Origin: Klebsiella oxytoca NBRC 105695
Lineage (GTDB): Bacteria; Pseudomonadota; Gammaproteobacteria; Enterobacterales; Enterobacteriaceae
DNA length: 64,000 nucleotides
Direction of reading: 5' to 3'
Assembly (NCBI RefSeq): GCF_001598695.1
Contig: NZ_BCZK01000003.1
Coordinates: forward strand, 186,001-250,000
Positions 21,544-30,434 of this stretch are shown here, piece after piece. Below the pieces are notes generated by a model. That model was not told the origin of the DNA, did not search any database, and saw only the letters and a program-made list of their open reading frames with translations. The position numbers and the translations under genes were made by a program. The first letter of the stretch is position 1, and each line of letters begins with the position of its first letter.

Positions 21544-21570
21544 AAAAAAGCGTCTGCGGGCGCTTTATTT
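21544..21570 (+). terminator. Possible intrinsic terminator after tdh
   Basis: AAAGCGTC-TGCG-GGCGCTTT hairpin (about 21547-21566, one G-U pair) followed by ATTT. The stem is acceptable but the U-tract is short. The rest of the 160-bp gap to the next gene is AT-rich with no clear promoter. Confidence 0.5.
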
Positions 21571-21685
21571 AGAGAGCTGACTTCCACTTTTCTGATTTTT
21601 AATCCACTCCGCACTTTTTCTAAATCGCTTTCTCACCTATTCGTTTATACAGTCAGTTTAATCGCAGTTTAACCACACAAATACT

Positions 21686-22483
21686 ATGCTTAAACTCTCT
21701 GTATGCTTATTGACCTGTAATTCATCCCGCTTATTACGGGAGGTTTTACCACCTTTGCTTAAGGTGGCCGATGAATTTATCGTCATCGACTCAGGCAGCA
21801 CGGATGCCACGCTGCAGATTTGCCAACAGTTCGGGCTCACCGTTCACCATCATCTCTATACTTCTCACGGCGCGCAGATGAACTACGCGACCTCTCTGGC
21901 CTGCCACGATTGGGTGCTGTGTATGGATAGCGATGAGATTCTTGACGACGAAGTGGTGGCGGCTATTCTGGCGCTGAAGGCGGGGGACGATCCTGACCCG
22001 GCCCGCGCCTGGCGACTGCCGCGTTACTGGTTCGTACTGGGCGAGGAGGTTCGCACCATTTATCCGGTATCATCGCCGGATTTCCCGGTTCGCTTGTTTA
22101 ATCGCTCCGTCGCCAGGTTCAACGATCGGCCGGTAGACGATCAGGTCGTGGGCTTTCAGCACTCCAGCAAGCTACCGGGCTTCGTGCGACATGACACCTT
22201 TTACTCCCTGCATGAGGTGTTTAATAAGCTCAATAGCTACACTACGCGGCTGGTTAAATACCAGAAGATCAGGCCATCTCTCGCACGCGGAGCGATCAGC
22301 GCGATTGGCGCTTTCTTTAAATGGTATCTGTTCAGCGGGGCCTGGCGAAAGGGTAAGGTGGGCGTGGTCACCGGGCTCTATGCGACCTTTTATAGCTTTC
22401 TGAAATACTTTAAAGCCTGGTATGCCCATCAGGATAAGCCGGAATCCGCGGCGGATAAACGCCGGGACTCCAGGACGGTTTAG
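21686..22483 (+). CDS. WaaE-like family-2 glycosyltransferase beside tdh, function unassigned
   Basis: GT2 protein of 265 residues that is visibly a paralogue of WaaE (5270-6046): both share LSV....N at the start, IDSGSTDAT near 35-43, a MDSDE metal motif near 85, and a hydrophobic, aromatic C-terminus (FFKWYLFSGAWRKGKVG; FYSFLKYFKAW). In E. coli this position next to tdh holds a different transferase, waaH/yibD, which decorates the LPS core. The role here is unproven; modification of core or another envelope glycan is a guess. It converges on yibQ with a 4-bp overlap and has no terminator between. Confidence 0.82.
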   Translation: MLKLSVCLLTCNSSRLLREVLPPLLKVADEFIVIDSGSTDATLQICQQFGLTVHHHLYTSHGAQMNYATSLACHDWVLCMDSDEILDDEVVAAILALKAGDDPDPARAWRLPRYWFVLGEEVRTIYPVSSPDFPVRLFNRSVARFNDRPVDDQVVGFQHSSKLPGFVRHDTFYSLHEVFNKLNSYTTRLVKYQKIRPSLARGAISAIGAFFKWYLFSGAWRKGKVGVVTGLYATFYSFLKYFKAWYAHQDKPESAADKRRDSRTV

Positions 22484-23415
22484 TTGGTGGGGGTATCCCA
22501 GCCCTGCCACTTCAGCTGGTAATACTGCACCAGCGTACTCTTGCTGATGCTTTCGCTCAGAATGGTAAAGAAGCGGCTGGCGTTGATCGGCTCCGGAGGG
22601 CGCTTAGATTTGCACTGCTTCACGCCACGGAACGGGTTGCGCGGCGGCTGTTTCGGCGGCGGGGCAGCGTTCGGCGTTGAGGTGTCCACCTGCGGCTCGT
22701 TGAGCAGGCTGCTCGGGCGAACCAGGGTGATATCCGGCGGCAGGTTATACACCATCTGCTGCAGCACGCGCACCGTCGTCGGGTGCGGGTGGCCGATAGC
22801 AATTGCGGAACCGTTGCGTCGCGCCAAAGCGATGGCGCGGTTGAACTGATAGCGAATATCCGCTTCGTTTTGGGTATCGTCGAGGAAAACCTTACGCTTA
22901 ATCACCTTAACGCCGGTGCCCTGCGCCGCCCGCATGGCCTGGGTATTGCCGATGGTGACGCTATCCAGAAAGTAGAGATTGTAGCGCTCAAGCGCCTGCA
23001 TCACTTTCTGCATACCGAAGAGATTCGACGTCATGGCGCTGCCCATATGGTTATTCAGCCCCACGGCGTACGGAACCTTACCGTAGGCTTCGCGGATAAT
23101 GCGTTCTATCTCGCTGCTGTTCATCTCCGGGCGGAGGGTATCTTTTTCCAGCGGCTGTTTACTGATCGGCGCCATCGGCAGGTGAATTAGCACCTCGTGG
23201 CCGAGATTATGCGCTTTCGTCGCCATTTCGCGGGCGTGGGGCGCATTAGGAAGTACGGCAACGGAGATCGTCGCTGGCAGCGCCAGCACCTGATTTTCCG
23301 TTTGTGGACGATAGCCAAAGTCGTCGATAACAATAGAGAGTTTGCCGGCAAAAACCGGCGACGCCATAACCAGCGTACTGGTTACCGCGAGTGCAATTCT
23401 GCGAAATTGAAGCAA
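22480..23415 (-). CDS. yibQ: Divergent polysaccharide deacetylase family protein YibQ
   Basis: Predicted exported protein of 311 residues with an N-terminal signal (FRRIALAVTSTLVMASPVFA, cleavage after AFA-type site near 23) and a divergent polysaccharide deacetylase domain: SIVIDDFGYR near 27-36, HEVLIHLPMAP near 73-83 and AIAIGHPHPTT near 203-213. The start codon is TTG at 23415, only 3 bp after envC, which suggests coupled translation. The substrate is unknown; the neighbour EnvC suggests, without proving, a cell-wall role. The proline-rich segment near 250-265 is probably a linker. Confidence 0.88.
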   Translation of the reverse strand: MLQFRRIALAVTSTLVMASPVFAGKLSIVIDDFGYRPQTENQVLALPATISVAVLPNAPHAREMATKAHNLGHEVLIHLPMAPISKQPLEKDTLRPEMNSSEIERIIREAYGKVPYAVGLNNHMGSAMTSNLFGMQKVMQALERYNLYFLDSVTIGNTQAMRAAQGTGVKVIKRKVFLDDTQNEADIRYQFNRAIALARRNGSAIAIGHPHPTTVRVLQQMVYNLPPDITLVRPSSLLNEPQVDTSTPNAAPPPKQPPRNPFRGVKQCKSKRPPEPINASRFFTILSESISKSTLVQYYQLKWQGWDTPTN

Positions 23416-23418
23416 AAC

Positions 23419-24690
23419 TTATCTTCCCAACCACGGCTGTGGATTGACCGCCTGACCCTGGCGGCGAATTTCGAAATAGAGCGACGGGCGGCCCTGACCG
23501 CCGCTGCTGCCTACGAGAGCGATCGGCTGGCCCGCCCGGACCTGAGTGCCGACGCTGACCAGCGCGCTTTGGTTATAGCCGTAAAGACTCATGTCGCCTT
23601 TGCCGTGTTCAACGACCACCACCAGGCCATAGCCCTGCAGCCAGTCGGCAAGAATAACCCGACCATCGGCAACGGCTTTGACCTCGGTGCCTTCAGACGC
23701 AGCGATAACCATCCCCTTCCAACGTAGTTCACCTTGCAGCTGTTCGCCATAGCGATGGAGAATTGAGCCGCGAACCGGCCAGAATGCCTGGCCTCGCGGT
23801 GAACCAAGCCCGCCGGTGCGGGACATCAGCGAGCGTTCGCTTTCGGTAGGTTTGTAGGTGGTGCCTTTACGTGAGGCTTCCTGCTGGCGATTGCGTACGT
23901 CCTGCGCTTCGCGGGCTTCGCGATCCGCTCGCGCTTTGGCCGCCGCCGCCGCCTGGGCGATACGACCGCGCAGGCGTGATTCGTTAGCCCGCATTTCGCT
24001 GAGCTGCTGCTGGCCTTGCTGAATAGAGGATTCAAGGCTGGCGAGGGTTTTTTTACGCTCGTTGCGCGCCTGCTCCAGCTTACTCTGCTGGGCGCGCTGC
24101 TCGTACACCAGGGTTTGCTGCTGGCTCTGTTTCTCTTCCAGCATGGATTTTTGCACCGCCACGTCTTCGCGAGTTTGCTTGAGCTGGGCGATGGTTTCCT
24201 GACGCGCCTGGTTCAGATAGCCAAAGTAGGCCTGCAGACGCTGATTACGCTGCCCCTCTTCGCCGCTGAGGATCATCTGGATGCCGGTGTGCGGCCCCTG
24301 ACGAAACGCGGCATCGAGCTGGGCGGAAAGGTTGCGCTCCTGCGAGGCGCGCTGACGCTCCAGCTTCGCGAGCGCGGCGTTCATTTCGTCGATCTGCTTA
24401 TTTAGCTGGTTCAGCGTTTCCTGGGTTTCGCGCAGCTTGCGCGCGGCGGCGGAGATGGCCTCCTCCTGCGCTTTAAGCTGGGCAACCAGGGAAGCACGCT
24501 GCTGCTGCTGCTGTTTAATCGCCCGCTGTTTAGCGGCGATGTCGGCCTGAATGGATTTAAGCTGGTCGCGATCGTCGGCGTGAGCAGATGCGGCGCACAG
24601 CAATACGCCAGCGCTAAGCGCGCTGGCGTAAAGGACGGATCGAACTGCCGTTGCGATCCATGTAGTTGAATAAGTCGCCTTTCCCCTCAT
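23419..24690 (-). CDS. envC: Murein hydrolase activator EnvC
   Basis: Periplasmic septal-ring protein that activates the amidases AmiA and AmiB for daughter-cell separation. The 423-residue product has an N-terminal signal/anchor segment (VLYASALSAGVLLCAASAHA), a long Gln/Glu/Arg-rich coiled coil at about 35-280, and a C-terminal LytM domain at about 315-423 (GMVIAASEGTEVKAVADGRV; GDMSLYGYNQSALVSVG). The LytM domain lacks the catalytic zinc histidines of active endopeptidases, as in the E. coli protein. It lies 9 bp after gpmI. Confidence 0.96.
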   Translation of the reverse strand: MRGKATYSTTWIATAVRSVLYASALSAGVLLCAASAHADDRDQLKSIQADIAAKQRAIKQQQQQRASLVAQLKAQEEAISAAARKLRETQETLNQLNKQIDEMNAALAKLERQRASQERNLSAQLDAAFRQGPHTGIQMILSGEEGQRNQRLQAYFGYLNQARQETIAQLKQTREDVAVQKSMLEEKQSQQQTLVYEQRAQQSKLEQARNERKKTLASLESSIQQGQQQLSEMRANESRLRGRIAQAAAAAKARADREAREAQDVRNRQQEASRKGTTYKPTESERSLMSRTGGLGSPRGQAFWPVRGSILHRYGEQLQGELRWKGMVIAASEGTEVKAVADGRVILADWLQGYGLVVVVEHGKGDMSLYGYNQSALVSVGTQVRAGQPIALVGSSGGQGRPSLYFEIRRQGQAVNPQPWLGR

Positions 24691-24699
24691 GGGGAAGGA

Positions 24700-26244
24700 T
24701 TATTCCACGATGAACAGCGGCTTGCCAGTCATCTCTTGCGGGATTTCCATTCCCATCAGCGTCAACATGGTCGGCGCGATGTCGGAAAGTTTGCCGCCGT
24801 TGACCGCTTTGACGTTTTTATCGCCAACGTAAATCAGCGGAACCGGCAGGTTGGTGTGCGCGGTGTGCGCCTGGCCAGTGGCCGGATCGCGCATCTGCTC
24901 GGCGTTGCCGTGGTCTGCGGTGATCAGCAGCTGTCCGCCTACGGATTCAACGGCTTTGCTCACCTGGTCGATGCAGTCATCCAGCGCTTCGACCGCTTTA
25001 ACGGCGGCTTCCATCACCCCGGTGTGGCCAACCATATCGCCGTTCGGGTAGTTGCAGATGATGGTGTCGAACTGACCGCCCTTGATGGCGGCAACCAGTT
25101 TTTCGGTCAGCTCAGCGGAGCTCATTTCCGGCTGCAGATCGTAGGTTGCGACCTTCGGTGAATTGATCAGAATGCGCTCTTCGCCTTTGAACGGCTCTTC
25201 AACGCCGCCGTTGAAGAAGAAGGTGACGTGAGCGTATTTTTCAGTTTCGGAGATGCGCAGCTGGGTTTTGTCATTTTTCGCCATCCATTCGCCGAAGGTG
25301 TTCACCAGAGATGCCGGCGGATAAGCACAGGCGACTTTAATGTCTGCGGCGTACTCGGTCAGCATGACGAAATCGAGGTTAACCACTTTCTTACGGGCAA
25401 ATCCGTCGAAATCGGCGTTAACGAAGGCGCGGGTGATTTCGCGAGCGCGGTCGGCACGGAAGTTCATGAAAATCAGCGCATCGCCGTCTTCCATGGCCGC
25501 ATCGGCCTGGCCTTCAGCGCGAATAACGGTTGCTTTCACGAATTCATCGTTTTCATCGCGTGCATAAGCGGCCTGGAGGCCCGCAACGGCGGTATCGGCC
25601 TGGAACTCGCCTTTCGCCAGAGTCATCAGATCGTAAGCCTGCTCAACGCGATCCCAACGGTTGTCGCGATCCATGGCGTAGTAGCGGCCAATGATTGAGG
25701 CGACGCGGCCCTTGCCGAGTGCGGCAAATTTATCTTCGAATTTCGCCAGCGTCTTTTCAGCGCTGCGCGGCGGGGTATCGCGGCCGTCGAGGAAAGCGTG
25801 CAAATAGATTTTATCCGCGCCGCGTTCGGCTGCCAGCTCCACCATCGCCATGATGTGGTCTTCGTGGCTGTGGACGCCGCCCGGAGACATCAGGCCCATG
25901 ATATGCACGGCTTTGCCAGCGGCAACGGCTTTATCCACCGCGCCGGTCAGTACCGGGTTGGCGAAGAAGGTGCGTTCTTTGATTTCAACGTCCAGGCGGG
26001 TCAGGTCCTGATACACGATGCGGCCCGCGCCGAGGTTGACGTGGCCCACTTCGGAGTTACCCATTTGACGATCCGGCAGACCGACTTCCAGGCCTGACGC
26101 ATCAATCAGAGTATGCGGACGTTTTGCCCACAGTGCGTCCATAACAGGGGTTTTGGCGCTGTAAATAGCGTTATCCTGCTGGTCTTCACGGTAGCCATAG
26201 CCATCCAGAATCACCAGTACCATAGGTTTTTTAGAAACCGACAT
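24700..26244 (-). CDS. gpmI: 2,3-bisphosphoglycerate-independent phosphoglycerate mutase
   Basis: Manganese-dependent glycolytic enzyme interconverting 3- and 2-phosphoglycerate. The 514-residue product begins [18 protein letters not shown] (metal Asp), contains the phosphoserine motif [15 protein letters not shown] with Ser near 64, and the C-terminal metal site [10 protein letters not shown]. The start at 26244 matches the family; the frame remains open 35 codons upstream without conserved residues. It heads the leftward gpmI-envC-yibQ run. Confidence 0.98.
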   Translation of the reverse strand: MSVSKKPMVLVILDGYGYREDQQDNAIYSAKTPVMDALWAKRPHTLIDASGLEVGLPDRQMGNSEVGHVNLGAGRIVYQDLTRLDVEIKERTFFANPVLTGAVDKAVAAGKAVHIMGLMSPGGVHSHEDHIMAMVELAAERGADKIYLHAFLDGRDTPPRSAEKTLAKFEDKFAALGKGRVASIIGRYYAMDRDNRWDRVEQAYDLMTLAKGEFQADTAVAGLQAAYARDENDEFVKATVIRAEGQADAAMEDGDALIFMNFRADRAREITRAFVNADFDGFARKKVVNLDFVMLTEYAADIKVACAYPPASLVNTFGEWMAKNDKTQLRISETEKYAHVTFFFNGGVEEPFKGEERILINSPKVATYDLQPEMSSAELTEKLVAAIKGGQFDTIICNYPNGDMVGHTGVMEAAVKAVEALDDCIDQVSKAVESVGGQLLITADHGNAEQMRDPATGQAHTAHTNLPVPLIYVGDKNVKAVNGGKLSDIAPTMLTLMGMEIPQEMTGKPLFIVE

Positions 26245-26489
26245 TGCGACAACCTCATGCTCAAAGACAGAAAATTTGCGTAATTTTACTACAGCTGAAT
26301 CGATCAAATCACCGTAAAAGATCAAAGAAAGAGGGCGGCCAGAGCGCATCGCCGCGGCGAGAGCGGTTTTTTTTCGTGACGGGCCGCAGAAAATACATTA
26401 CATCGCGCTCACTGGCTGTATTTGCCGCAATGCACAGGTATACTCCTTCCCTGGTTTTTTTCTCACTTAGTCGGGAGTTGTAACCCCCC

Positions 26490-26921
26490 ATGCAAGAAAT
26501 TATGCAATTCATCAGCCGTCACCCCGTCCTGAGCATCGCGTGGGTCGCGCTGCTGGCGGCGGTGCTGTTCACCACCTTTAAAGGGCTGATGTCGAAAGTT
26601 AAAGTCATCACCCGCGGTGAAGCGACGCGCCTGATCAACAAAGAAGATGCCGTGGTTGTCGACCTGCGTCAGCGTGACGATTTCCGCAAAGGTCATATTG
26701 CGGGTTCTATTAACCTGCTGCCGAGCGATATCAAAGCAAATAACGTCGGCGAGTTGGAAAAGCACAAAGCACAACCCATTATAGTAGTAGACGGCTCAGG
26801 TATGCAGGCGCAAGAACCCGCCAGCGCGCTGAACAAAGCCGGTTTTGAAAAGGTCTTCGTACTGAAGGAAGGCATCGCAGGCTGGAGCGGCGAGAACCTT
26901 CCGCTGGTACGCGGTAAATAA
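26490..26921 (+). CDS. yibN: Rhodanese-like membrane protein YibN
   Basis: Single-span membrane protein of 143 residues: hydrophobic segment at about 14-33 ([18 protein letters not shown]) followed by a cytoplasmic rhodanese domain ([20 protein letters not shown] near 53-72; [15 protein letters not shown] at the end). The position that holds the catalytic cysteine in active sulfurtransferases reads VVDGSGMQ, with no Cys, so it is probably not a sulfurtransferase. It is the first gene of the yibN-grxC-secB-gpsA-cysE group. Confidence 0.94.
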   Translation: MQEIMQFISRHPVLSIAWVALLAAVLFTTFKGLMSKVKVITRGEATRLINKEDAVVVDLRQRDDFRKGHIAGSINLLPSDIKANNVGELEKHKAQPIIVVDGSGMQAQEPASALNKAGFEKVFVLKEGIAGWSGENLPLVRGK

Positions 26922-26949
26922 TTTACCCGCGTCTTTATGGCGTAGTGCG

Positions 26950-26985
26950 GTTTCCCCTGTGCCGGCGATTCGCCAGCGGGGGAAC
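26950..26985 (+). other. Stable hairpin in the yibN-grxC gap
   Basis: A two-part stem: GTTTCCCC pairs with GGGGGAAC (one G-U), and inside it GCCGGCG pairs with CGCCAGC (one mismatch) around an ATT loop. No U-run follows, so it is not a standard terminator. It sits between the yibN stop and the grxC ribosome binding site. Confidence 0.5.
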
Positions 26986-27032
26986 ATTGCCTGCGGTGTA
27001 AAACCCTCGGGGGTAAAAACAGGAGTGAAGTC

Positions 27033-27284
27033 ATGGCCAATATTGATATCTATACCAAAGCGACATGTCCGTTTTGCGTGCGTGCGAAAGCCTTGCTGAA
27101 CAGCAAGGGCGTCACGTTCAACGAGTTGCCTATCGATGGCGATGCTGCAAAGCGTGAAGAGATGATTCAGCGCAGCGGTAGGACGACGGTTCCGCAGATT
27201 TTTATTGATGCGCAGCACATTGGCGGCTGTGACGACTTGTATGCGCTTGATTCACGTGGTGGACTCGATCCCCTCTTGCGCTAA
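27033..27284 (+). CDS. grxC: Glutaredoxin 3
   Basis: Small cytosolic glutathione-dependent thiol-disulfide oxidoreductase of 83 residues. It begins MANIDIYTKATCPFCVRAKA; the CPFC redox pair lies at 12-15, and TTVPQIFI with the cis-proline and GGCDDL for glutathione binding follow. It is preceded by ACAGGAG and lies 60 bp before secB. Confidence 0.98.
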   Translation: MANIDIYTKATCPFCVRAKALLNSKGVTFNELPIDGDAAKREEMIQRSGRTTVPQIFIDAQHIGGCDDLYALDSRGGLDPLLR

Positions 27285-27344
27285 TTTTTTGCGCTCATCT
27301 CCATTGGACGGGCGTACTTAAGGACAACACGAAAGGGTTTTACT

Positions 27345-27812
27345 ATGTCAGAACAAAACAGCACCGAAATGACTTTCCAGATTCAGCGCATCTATACCAA
27401 AGATATTTCTTTTGAAGCGCCGAACGCGCCGCAAGTTTTCCAGAAAGATTGGCAGCCGGAAGTTAAACTTGATCTGGATACAGCTTCCAGCCAGCTGGCT
27501 GAAGGCGTGTATGAAGTGGTGCTGCGTGTCACCGTAACCGCCTCGCTGGGCGAAGAAACTGCATTCCTGTGTGAAGTTCAGCAGGGCGGTATTTTCTCCA
27601 TCGAAGGCATCGACGGTACCCAGATGGCGCACTGCCTCGGCGCATACTGCCCGAACATTCTGTTCCCGTACGCGCGTGAGTGCATCACCAGCCTGGTTTC
27701 TCGCGGTACCTTCCCGCAACTGAACCTTGCGCCAGTGAACTTCGATGCGCTGTTTATGAACTATCTGCAGCAGCAGGCTGGCGAAGGTGCTGAACAACAT
27801 CAGGATGCCTGA
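27345..27812 (+). CDS. secB: Protein-export chaperone SecB
   Basis: Homotetrameric cytosolic chaperone that keeps preproteins unfolded and hands them to SecA. The 155-residue product matches E. coli SecB ([60 protein letters not shown]). Its TGA overlaps the gpsA ATG by one base (TGATG), indicating coupled translation. Confidence 0.99.
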   Translation: MSEQNSTEMTFQIQRIYTKDISFEAPNAPQVFQKDWQPEVKLDLDTASSQLAEGVYEVVLRVTVTASLGEETAFLCEVQQGGIFSIEGIDGTQMAHCLGAYCPNILFPYARECITSLVSRGTFPQLNLAPVNFDALFMNYLQQQAGEGAEQHQDA

Positions 27813-28828
27813 TGAACGCGCTTAACGCTGCAATGACTGTAATCGGTGCCGGCTCTTACGGCACCGCTCTTGCCATCACCCTGGCAAGAAATGGCCACCA
27901 CGTTGTGCTGTGGGGCCATGACCCGAAACATATTGCGACGCTGCAGCACGATCGCTGCAACGCCGCATTTCTTCCTGACGTTCCTTTCCCCGACACGCTG
28001 CATCTGGAAAGCGATCTGGCGACCGCGCTGGCTGCCAGCCGCGATATTCTGGTAGTCGTGCCGAGCCACGTTTTCGGCGAAGTGCTGCGGCAGATTAAAC
28101 CGCTGATGCGCTCTGACGCTCGTCTGGTCTGGGCGACAAAAGGTCTGGAAGCGGAAACCGGACGCCTGCTGCAGGACGTGGCCCGTGAAGCCCTGGGCGA
28201 CGATATTCCGCTGGCGGTAATTTCCGGTCCGACCTTTGCGAAAGAGCTGGCGGCAGGCCTGCCGACGGCGATATCGCTGGCGTCGACGGATCCGCAGTTT
28301 GCTGATGATTTGCAACGCTTGCTGCACTGCGGCAAGAGCTTCCGCGTCTATATCAACCCGGATTTTATCGGCGTGCAGCTCGGCGGAGCGGTGAAAAACG
28401 TTATCGCTATCGGCGCCGGCATGTCTGACGGTATCGGCTTTGGCGCCAATGCGCGTACCGCGCTGATTACCCGCGGGCTGGTCGAAATGTCTCGCCTCGG
28501 GGAGGCCCTTGGCGCCGATCCGGAAACCTTTATGGGTATGGCGGGCTTAGGCGATCTGGTGCTCACCTGCACCGATAACCAGTCGCGTAACCGCCGCTTC
28601 GGCATGATGCTCGGCCAGGGTATGGATGTGCAAAGCGCTCAGGAGAAGATTGGCCAGGTGGTTGAAGGCTATCGCAATACCAAAGAGGTTCGCGTTCTGG
28701 CGCAGCGTTTAGGCGTCGAAATGCCAATAACCGAGGAAATTTATCAGGTATTGTATTGCGGAAAAATTGCGCGCGAGGCAGCATTGACCTTATTAGGCCG
28801 TGCACGCAAGGACGAGCGCAGCAATTAA
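27812..28828 (+). CDS. gpsA: Glycerol-3-phosphate dehydrogenase [NAD(P)+]
   Basis: Reduces dihydroxyacetone phosphate to sn-glycerol-3-phosphate, the entry to phospholipid synthesis. The 338-residue protein has the Rossmann motif [20 protein letters not shown] near 11-30, [17 protein letters not shown] near 138-154 and the catalytic lysine region [20 protein letters not shown] near 192-211. Coupled to secB upstream; cysE follows after 80 bp containing a strong hairpin. Confidence 0.98.
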   Translation: MNALNAAMTVIGAGSYGTALAITLARNGHHVVLWGHDPKHIATLQHDRCNAAFLPDVPFPDTLHLESDLATALAASRDILVVVPSHVFGEVLRQIKPLMRSDARLVWATKGLEAETGRLLQDVAREALGDDIPLAVISGPTFAKELAAGLPTAISLASTDPQFADDLQRLLHCGKSFRVYINPDFIGVQLGGAVKNVIAIGAGMSDGIGFGANARTALITRGLVEMSRLGEALGADPETFMGMAGLGDLVLTCTDNQSRNRRFGMMLGQGMDVQSAQEKIGQVVEGYRNTKEVRVLAQRLGVEMPITEEIYQVLYCGKIAREAALTLLGRARKDERSN

Positions 28829-28853
28829 CCGTAATGGAACCTGGATCACCTGA

Positions 28854-28885
28854 ATGACCCGGCCAGCGAAGAACTGGCCGGTCAT
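28854..28885 (+). other. Hairpin between gpsA and cysE
   Basis: ATGACC(C)GGCCAG pairs with CTGGCCGGTCAT, a 12-bp stem with a single bulged C and a 7-nt loop (CGAAGAA). There is no U-run. It ends 24 nt before the cysE ATG and may mark a processing or 3'-end stability element of the gpsA message. Confidence 0.55.
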
Positions 28886-28908
28886 GATTATATCGTCTGG
28901 AGTCAGCA

Positions 28909-29730
28909 ATGCCGTGTGAAGAACTGGATATCGTCTGGAATAACATTAAAGCCGAAGCCCGGGCTTTAGCTGACTGTGAGCCGATGCTCGCCAGTTTTTA
29001 CCACGCCACGCTACTCAAGCACGAAAATCTCGGCAGCGCCCTGAGCTATATGCTGGCGAACAAGCTGGCTTCTCCGATTATGCCCGCCATCGCAATCCGA
29101 GAAGTGGTGGAAGAGGCCTACGCCGCTGACCCGGAAATGATCGCTTCCGCTGCCTGCGATATTCAGGCGGTGCGAACGCGCGACCCGGCGGTGGATAAAT
29201 ACTCGACCCCCCTGCTTTACCTGAAAGGGTTCCACGCGCTGCAGGCCTATCGTATCGGCCACTGGCTATGGAATCAGGGGCGTCGGGCGCTGGCGATCTT
29301 CCTGCAAAATCAGGTTTCCGTATCGTTCCAGGTGGATATCCACCCGGCGGCGAAGATTGGCCGCGGGATCATGCTTGACCACGCCACCGGTATTGTTGTC
29401 GGCGAAACGGCGGTGATTGAAGACGATGTGTCGATTCTGCAATCCGTGACCCTCGGCGGTACCGGTAAAACTAGCGGCGATCGTCATCCGAAAATTCGTG
29501 AAGGGGTGATGATTGGCGCCGGGGCGAAGATCCTTGGCAACATCGAAGTCGGGCGCGGAGCAAAAATCGGCGCGGGTTCGGTGGTGCTGCAGCCGGTGCC
29601 GCCGCATACCACCGCCGCAGGCGTACCGGCCCGTATTGTGGGCAAGCCAGAGAGCGATAAGCCCGCAATGGATATGGATCAGCACTTTAATGGCATACAC
29701 CATACCTTCGAGTACGGTGACGGTATTTGA
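28909..29730 (+). CDS. cysE: Serine O-acetyltransferase
   Basis: Makes O-acetylserine from serine and acetyl-CoA, the committed and cysteine-inhibited step of cysteine synthesis. The 273-residue protein has the all-helical N-terminal domain followed by left-handed beta-helix hexapeptide repeats from about 140 (IHPAAKIGRGIMLDHATGIV; GAGAKILGNIEVGRGAKIGA). The catalytic His lies in LDHATG near 158. The C-terminal tail (HHTFEYGDGI) corresponds to the segment that binds cysteine synthase. Confidence 0.98.
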   Translation: MPCEELDIVWNNIKAEARALADCEPMLASFYHATLLKHENLGSALSYMLANKLASPIMPAIAIREVVEEAYAADPEMIASAACDIQAVRTRDPAVDKYSTPLLYLKGFHALQAYRIGHWLWNQGRRALAIFLQNQVSVSFQVDIHPAAKIGRGIMLDHATGIVVGETAVIEDDVSILQSVTLGGTGKTSGDRHPKIREGVMIGAGAKILGNIEVGRGAKIGAGSVVLQPVPPHTTAAGVPARIVGKPESDKPAMDMDQHFNGIHHTFEYGDGI

Positions 29731-29737
29731 TTGATTT

Positions 29738-29824
29738 CCCGGAGGCGATGCTGCGCATCTATCCGGGCTACAAAGCCGAGCGCAGTCTGGTAGCCCGGAC
29801 AGGCGCTACGCGCCGCCTCCGGGA
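29738..29824. repeat. REP/BIME inverted pair between cysE and trmL
   Basis: CCCGGAGGCGATGCTGCGCA...CCGGGCTAC (29738-29770) and GTAGCCCGGACAGGCGCTAC...GCCTCCGGG (29789-29823) are inverted copies in the gap between two converging genes. The first unit is nearly identical to those at 34330 and 34452. Confidence 0.8.
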
Positions 29825-29834
29825 GAAAGCCAGC

Positions 29835-30308
29835 TCAGCTGCGCAGTACCGCGCCGGGATATCCCAGCTGGCGCCAGGCTTCATAGACCACCACCGACAC
29901 CGCATTTGACAGGTTCATGCTGCGGCTGTCCGGCATCATCGGAATACGGATTTTTTGTTCTGGCGGCAGAGCATCAAGAATACTGCCCGGCAGTCCGCGA
30001 GTTTCCGGGCCAAACATCAGATAATCGCCGTCCTGATAGCTCACCGCGCTGTGCGCCGGCGTGCCTTTGGTGGTCAGGGCGAACAGGCGCTGCGGCTTTG
30101 CGCTTTCAACAAACGCGGCGTAATCGCGATGGCGCTGGACGGCGGCGAACTCGTGGTAATCCAGACCGGCGCGGCGCAGGCGCTTATCATCCCAGGCAAA
30201 CCCCATAGGCTCGATAATATGCAGATTGAAGCCGGTGTTAGCGCACAGGCGGATGATATTCCCGGTATTTGGCGGGATTTCTGGTTCAAATAAGACGATG
30301 TTAAGCAT
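29835..30308 (-). CDS. trmL: tRNA (cytidine/uridine-2'-O-)-methyltransferase TrmL
   Basis: SPOUT-class enzyme that 2'-O-methylates the wobble base 34 of tRNA-Leu. The 157-residue protein begins [20 protein letters not shown] (motif 1) and has [10 protein letters not shown] near 98-107 and the knot motif [20 protein letters not shown] near 121-140. It converges on cysE across a REP pair. The 126-bp gap to lldD contains a CCCTCACCC/CCCTCTC repeat fragment and no gene. Confidence 0.97.
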   Translation of the reverse strand: MLNIVLFEPEIPPNTGNIIRLCANTGFNLHIIEPMGFAWDDKRLRRAGLDYHEFAAVQRHRDYAAFVESAKPQRLFALTTKGTPAHSAVSYQDGDYLMFGPETRGLPGSILDALPPEQKIRIPMMPDSRSMNLSNAVSVVVYEAWRQLGYPGAVLRS

Positions 30309-30434
30309 GCTGCCCCCTTAATTGCGGGGGGCAGAATAGCAGATATTTGGCTAACCCTCACCCCGACCCTCTCGCGGAAAGGGAGCGGGAGCAAACCGGC
30401 GCCAGCCTGTGAGCCGGATGGCCCGACGAGGAAG

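Noticed and set aside
26334-26375. Possible terminator CCGC-GGCGAGA-GCGG followed by T8 upstream of yibN
   Set aside because: The T-run is good but the stem is only 4 bp, and it precedes rather than follows a rightward gene, so I did not list it.
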